A stretch of 53,470 nt of DNA from Paracoccus versutus. Lineage in GTDB: Bacteria > Pseudomonadota > Alphaproteobacteria > Rhodobacterales > Rhodobacteraceae. The translations under genes were made by a program, and so were the position numbers. Positions 50,573-53,470 of the stretch are shown in pieces (positions within the stretch are counted from its first letter, which is position 1; each line of letters begins with the position of its first letter). The stretch lies in contig NZ_JRKO01000041.1 of assembly GCF_000763885.1 (NCBI RefSeq), positions 1-53,470 of the forward strand, written 5' to 3'. The notes below the pieces were generated by a model. That model made no database searches. It was not told where the DNA came from and saw only the letters and a list, made by a program, of their open reading frames with translations.

Positions 50573-51823
50573 ATGGCTCGCGACCCCAGGGATTTCCTGC
50601 TGCGCCTGTTTTCCGCGGCGGTGGACAGCGCCGATCCGGCGAAGACGGTCGCGCGCCATCTGCCGGACCCGCCGCGCGGCCGGGTCGTCGTGGTGGGGGC
50701 GGGCAAGTCCGCCGCCGCCATGGCCCGCGCGGTCGAGGAGGCCTGGCCCGGCGTGGACCTGTCGGGGGTGGTCGTCACCCGCTACGGCCATGCCGTGCCG
50801 ACCCGCCGGATCGAGGTGATCGAGGCCGCGCATCCCGTTCCCGACCGGAACGGCGCCCAGGCGGCGCGGCGCATCCTGGATGCGGTCGGCGGGCTCGGCC
50901 CCGAGGATCTGGTGCTGGCGCTGATCTCGGGCGGCGGCTCGGCGCTGATGACCGCGCCTGCGCCGGGGCTGACGCTGGACGACAAGATGCGGGTGAACCG
51001 CCTGCTTCTGGCCTCCGGGGCGCCGATTTCGGTGATGAACCGGGTGCGGCGGCGGCTATCGGCCATCAAGGGCGGACGGCTGGCGCTGGCGGCGGCGCCG
51101 GCGCGGGTGGTGACGCTGGCGATCTCGGACGTGCCGGGGGACGATCCGCTGGCCATCGCCTCGGGACCGACGGTGCATGACCCGGATGCGGGGGCGGACC
51201 TGTCCGAGGTGGTGCGGATGCTTGGCCCCGACCTGCCCGAGCCGGCGCGCCGCCTGCTGCTGGAAGTGCCCGAGCCCCTGCCGGCATTCGGGGCGGATTA
51301 CCGGCTGATCTCGACCCCGATGCTGGCGCTTGAGGCGGCGGCGGCCCGCGCCCGCGCCGAGGGGGCGACGCCCCTGATCCTCGGCGACGCCATCGAGGGC
51401 GAGGCAGCCGCGGCGGGCCAGGTCATGGCCGGCATCGCCCGATCCGCCGCGCTGCATGGCCAGCCGGTCCGGGGCCCGGCCGTGCTGCTGTCGGGCGGCG
51501 AGACCACCGTCACCATCGGCGCGGCCAAGCCCGGCCGCGGTGGGCGCAATACCGAGTTCCTGCTGGCCATGGCGCTGGCGCTGGACGGCACCTCGATCCA
51601 CGCGCTGGCCTGCGACACCGACGGCATCGACGGGACCGAGGATGCGGCGGGCGCGATCATCGCCCCCGACACGCTGCCCCGCGCCCGCGCGGCCGGGCTG
51701 GACCCGGCGGCGGTGCTGGCGGGCCATGACAGCTATGGCCTGTTCGCGCGGCTCGGCGACCTGGTCAAGACCGGGCCGACCCTGACCAATGTCAACGACT
51801 TCAGGGCGGTATACATTCCATAG
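50573..51823 (+). CDS. ttuD: Hydroxypyruvate reductase / glycerate 2-kinase family (MOFRL)
   Basis: A 416-residue protein of the GckA/TtuD family. The N-terminal half shows VVVVGAGKSAAAMARAVEE, LALISGGGSALM and the long KGGRLALAAAPARVV segment; the C-terminal MOFRL motif is GRGGRNTEFLLAMAL and CDTDGIDGTEDAAGA. In tartrate operons this gene was called hydroxypyruvate reductase, though relatives phosphorylate glycerate at C2, so the catalytic role may be glycerate 2-kinase. It starts nine bases after ttuC. A GC-rich hairpin (51829-51846) follows the stop without a T run. Confidence 0.88.
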   Translation: MARDPRDFLLRLFSAAVDSADPAKTVARHLPDPPRGRVVVVGAGKSAAAMARAVEEAWPGVDLSGVVVTRYGHAVPTRRIEVIEAAHPVPDRNGAQAARRILDAVGGLGPEDLVLALISGGGSALMTAPAPGLTLDDKMRVNRLLLASGAPISVMNRVRRRLSAIKGGRLALAAAPARVVTLAISDVPGDDPLAIASGPTVHDPDAGADLSEVVRMLGPDLPEPARRLLLEVPEPLPAFGADYRLISTPMLALEAAAARARAEGATPLILGDAIEGEAAAAGQVMAGIARSAALHGQPVRGPAVLLSGGETTVTIGAAKPGRGGRNTEFLLAMALALDGTSIHALACDTDGIDGTEDAAGAIIAPDTLPRARAAGLDPAAVLAGHDSYGLFARLGDLVKTGPTLTNVNDFRAVYIP

Positions 51824-52005
51824 ACCCAACCCCTGGCGCCGGGGGTCGGGGCGGCCGTGGCGCTGGACCTCGTCCCCGTGCTGCGCCGCTGTGCGGTCTG
51901 CGGCCCTGATCCTGGCCCTGGCTGCATCCGCGCGCCCTGGGATGACTGCCCCGGTCGGGGCCAGGGCTTCGAACACCGCGCCCTTCCGCTTTCGATGAGC
52001 GGCAG

Positions 52006-52329
52006 CTATTCGGCGGTAAGGTTCGCCGCCTCGGCGCGGGTCGCGCGGTCGAGGATCAGCGGCATGAGCCCGCCTTTCGCCAGGGTCTCGACCTCAAGGC
52101 TCGTCTCGATGGCAGCGGTCGCCTCGAACGCCTCGACCCTGCCCGAGGCGCGGTGGATCGCCACGCGGACAGGCCCGCGCGGTTCCAGCCGCGATGGATC
52201 GAGCGTGATCCCGACCCGGTCCACGACCGTCAGCGCCAGCGACTGCGGCGTCGTTCCCGCAGGCAGGCGCAGCGGCAGGATGCCCATGCCGATCAGGTTC
52301 GAGCGGTGGATGCGCTCGAAGGCCTCGGC
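52006..52329 (-). pseudogene. Aconitase 3' fragment, truncated at its 5' side
   Basis: A minus-strand frame ending at 52006 reads AEAFERIHRSN then LIGMGILPLRLPAG, followed by a barrel-like C-terminus. This is the end of the aconitase swivel domain: EAFERIHRSNLIGMG matches the conserved substrate-binding SFERIHRSNL segment. Only about 107 codons remain; upstream of codon 52329 the frame turns into antisense of a permease gene. The fragment lacks the three iron-sulfur cysteine domains and cannot be an enzyme. It marks a breakpoint. Confidence 0.75.
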
Positions 52330-52416
52330 TCGGCGCTGGCGGCGGTGTTGCTGGTGCTGGTCGTCGGCCTGATCTGGATTCTGTCGCGGATCGTCCGGCT
52401 CGACCGGCTGCTCTGA
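52327..52416 (+). pseudogene. 3' end of a PotB/PhnU-type ABC permease, truncated at its 5' side
   Basis: Plus-strand codons from about 52327 read GSALAAVLLVLVVGLIW then ILSRIVRLDRLL and stop at 52416: the last transmembrane helix and basic tail of a spermidine/putrescine-type permease. Upstream the frame runs into antisense of the aconitase fragment, so the gene has lost about 90 percent of its length. The next permease gene (52453) follows in the order expected for such importers. Confidence 0.65.
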
Positions 52417-52452
52417 TCCGTTCCCCGTCGCTTCCAGCCAGAAAGAGCCACC

Positions 52453-53237
52453 ATGCGCAACGATCAACCCGGCCGGATCAGCACCCTTTGCGTTTATGCG
52501 GCGATGCTGTTTCTGATCGCGCCGCTGCTGGCGGTGATCCCGATCTCGTTCACGCCCAAGCATTTCCTGTCGATGCCGGACGGCGACTGGTCGCTGCGCC
52601 ATTATCAGGAGCTGATGTCCAGCGCGCAATGGCACGACGGCATCCTGACCAGCGCCTTGGTGGCGCTGCTCGCCGCAGGGCTGGCGACCGTCTTCGCGAC
52701 GCTGTTCTGCATCGGGATCGGGTATGCGAAATCGCGCTACGGCGCGGCTTTCATCGGCATCGTGCTGGCGCCCCTGGCGGTGCCGCCGATCATCTCGGCG
52801 CTGGCGCTCTATTTCCTCGTCACCCCACCAACACCTTCGACACGCTGCCGGGGGTGGTGATCTCGCATGCGGTGATGGCGGTGCCCTATGCCGTGGTGGC
52901 GCTCCTGGTCACGCGGAGCCAGGTCGACCGCCGGATCGAACTTGCCGTGCGCAACCCCGGCGCCTTGATCTGGCAGACGACCTTCTGGGTGGTCCTGCCC
53001 AACATCCGCTTCGGCGTGCTGACCGCCGCTTTCCTGTCCTTCGTGAAGTCATGGGAGGAAATCGCGGTCACGCTGTTCGGCACCTCGGTCAAGATCGTGG
53101 CCCTGCCGCGCATGATCTGGGCCGGGCTGCGAGACAACGTCGATCCCGTCATCGCGGTGATCTCGGTGGCGCTGATCCTGCTGACCCTGTTCGGCATGAT
53201 CGCCAAGCTGATCGTGTCGCTGCGCCCGAAGGCATGA
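52453..53237 (+). pseudogene. PotC/PhnV-type ABC permease with a one-base frameshift
   Basis: The first part (ATG 52453, MRNDQPGRISTLCVYAAMLF) reads as a second permease of a polyamine/2-aminoethylphosphonate-type importer through LAPLAVPPIISALALYFLVT. It then leaves frame at the C run 52823-52826 and stops about 30 bases later. The rest continues in the -1 frame as TNTFDTLPGVVISHAVMAVP through to RPKA at 53237, keeping the EAA-like loop. Adding one C gives VTPTNTFDTLPG and a normal protein of about 261 residues. Either a true frameshift or a homopolymer read error. Confidence 0.75.
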
Positions 53238-53286
53238 ACCTTGCCCGGCGTCGATCGCGAGCCATGGAAAGCAAAGGAAGACTCGC

Positions 53287-53432
53287 ATGGTTCTTGAAGG
53301 TATTTACACGCCTGTGATCACGCCGTTCCAGGGGGATGGCTCGAGGGGCTGAACGACGGCGAAAAGGCCGAGCTGGAAGGCGTCATCGCCACGCTGAAGA
53401 CCGCCGTCCAGGCCATCGTGGAAGGGAAGTGA
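53287..53432 (+). pseudogene. DHDPS-family gene remnant with internal deletion
   Basis: The ATG at 53287 begins MVLEGIYTPVITPFQGDGS, a textbook DHDPS/NAL family N-terminus, but the frame stops after 21 codons. In the next frame, directly joined at about 53337-53345, WLEGLNDGEKAELEG then VIATLKTAVQAIVEGK runs to the TGA at 53430-53432, as the C-terminal helix of such a protein. About 800 bases, including the Schiff-base lysine, are missing. Confidence 0.7.
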
Positions 53433-53433
53433 G

Positions 53434-53470
53434 ATGACCGATCTGCTGAGCACCGAGGATTACAGGGCCA
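53434..53470 (+). CDS. Start of a further gene, cut by the window end
   Basis: ATG at 53434 lies one base after the TGA of the DHDPS remnant (TGAGATG), and the first codons read MTDLLSTEDYRA. Starts of this kind are common in aldehyde dehydrogenases found next to DHDPS-family genes, but twelve codons are too few to be sure. GGAAG before the ATG can serve as ribosome site. Confidence 0.45.
   Translation, partial: MTDLLSTEDYRA

Noticed and set aside
1..53470. CRISPR arrays, tRNA or rRNA genes, insertion sequences
   Set aside because: I looked for regularly spaced repeats, cloverleaf-like segments and transposase motifs on both strands and saw none I could support.

Overview
The window is high-GC DNA with tightly packed genes, many joined by 4-base ATGA overlaps. 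Its gene families (amino-acid and osmolyte ABC importers, Rieske betaine demethylase, GcvT-fused dehydrogenase, Pseudomonas-type formaldehyde dehydrogenase, tartrate genes) fit a metabolically versatile alphaproteobacterium. Paracoccus or a related Rhodobacteraceae is my inference; no marker gene in the window fixes the genus. No rRNA, tRNA, CRISPR array, transposase or integrase was seen.

Layout. (1) 1-3346, minus strand: the edge of a phage-tail-like contractile injection system (sheath, tube, baseplate chaperone and a gene cut by the window start). (2) 3856-8068: a stress-type flavin reductase-fold protein, then a YehZYXW-type glycine betaine/osmoprotectant ABC importer. (3) 8256-18211, minus strand: an eleven-gene operon that reads as hydroxyproline catabolism (importer, HPC-deaminase-like DHDPS-family protein, D-amino-acid dehydrogenase, proline racemase/hydroxyproline epimerase family, aldehyde dehydrogenase, three SDRs). 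It faces a divergent FCD-type GntR regulator across three copies of one 12-mer. (4) 19157-25049, minus strand: a taurine/thiamine-precursor-type ABC importer with a hydroxylysine-kinase-like phosphotransferase, a class III aminotransferase/phospho-lyase and an atypical shikimate-dehydrogenase-fold protein. (5) 25271-31554, plus strand: HyuA/HyuB hydantoinase/oxoprolinase subunits, a TIM-barrel isomerase, a TetR regulator and a DMT exporter. Regions 4 and 5 diverge from an AT-rich promoter with a repeated 10-mer. (6) 31523-46901: glycine betaine demethylation. Two GbdR-like AraC regulators, PurU, a GcvT-fused dimethylglycine/sarcosine dehydrogenase, FolD, EtfAB, GbcA/GbcB, glutathione-independent formaldehyde dehydrogenase and a BCCT transporter together bring betaine in, demethylate it and convert the released one-carbon units to formate. 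(7) 47088-51823: a ttu-type tartrate module (LysR, MFS permease, tartrate dehydrogenase, hydroxypyruvate reductase). (8) 52006-53470: a decayed or rearranged patch with an aconitase 3' fragment abutting a permease 3' fragment, a frameshifted permease, a DHDPS gene with its middle missing, and the first codons of a further gene.

How it fits together. The region is a catabolic and osmolyte block. Betaine enters by the ABC and BCCT systems and is stripped to glycine. If the hydroxyproline and hydroxylysine readings are right, regions 3 and 4 sit side by side and would handle two amino acids typical of collagen. That reading and the divergent hydantoinase/importer unit are the parts with most room for new biology. 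All functional names rest on motif and context reading without database searches.
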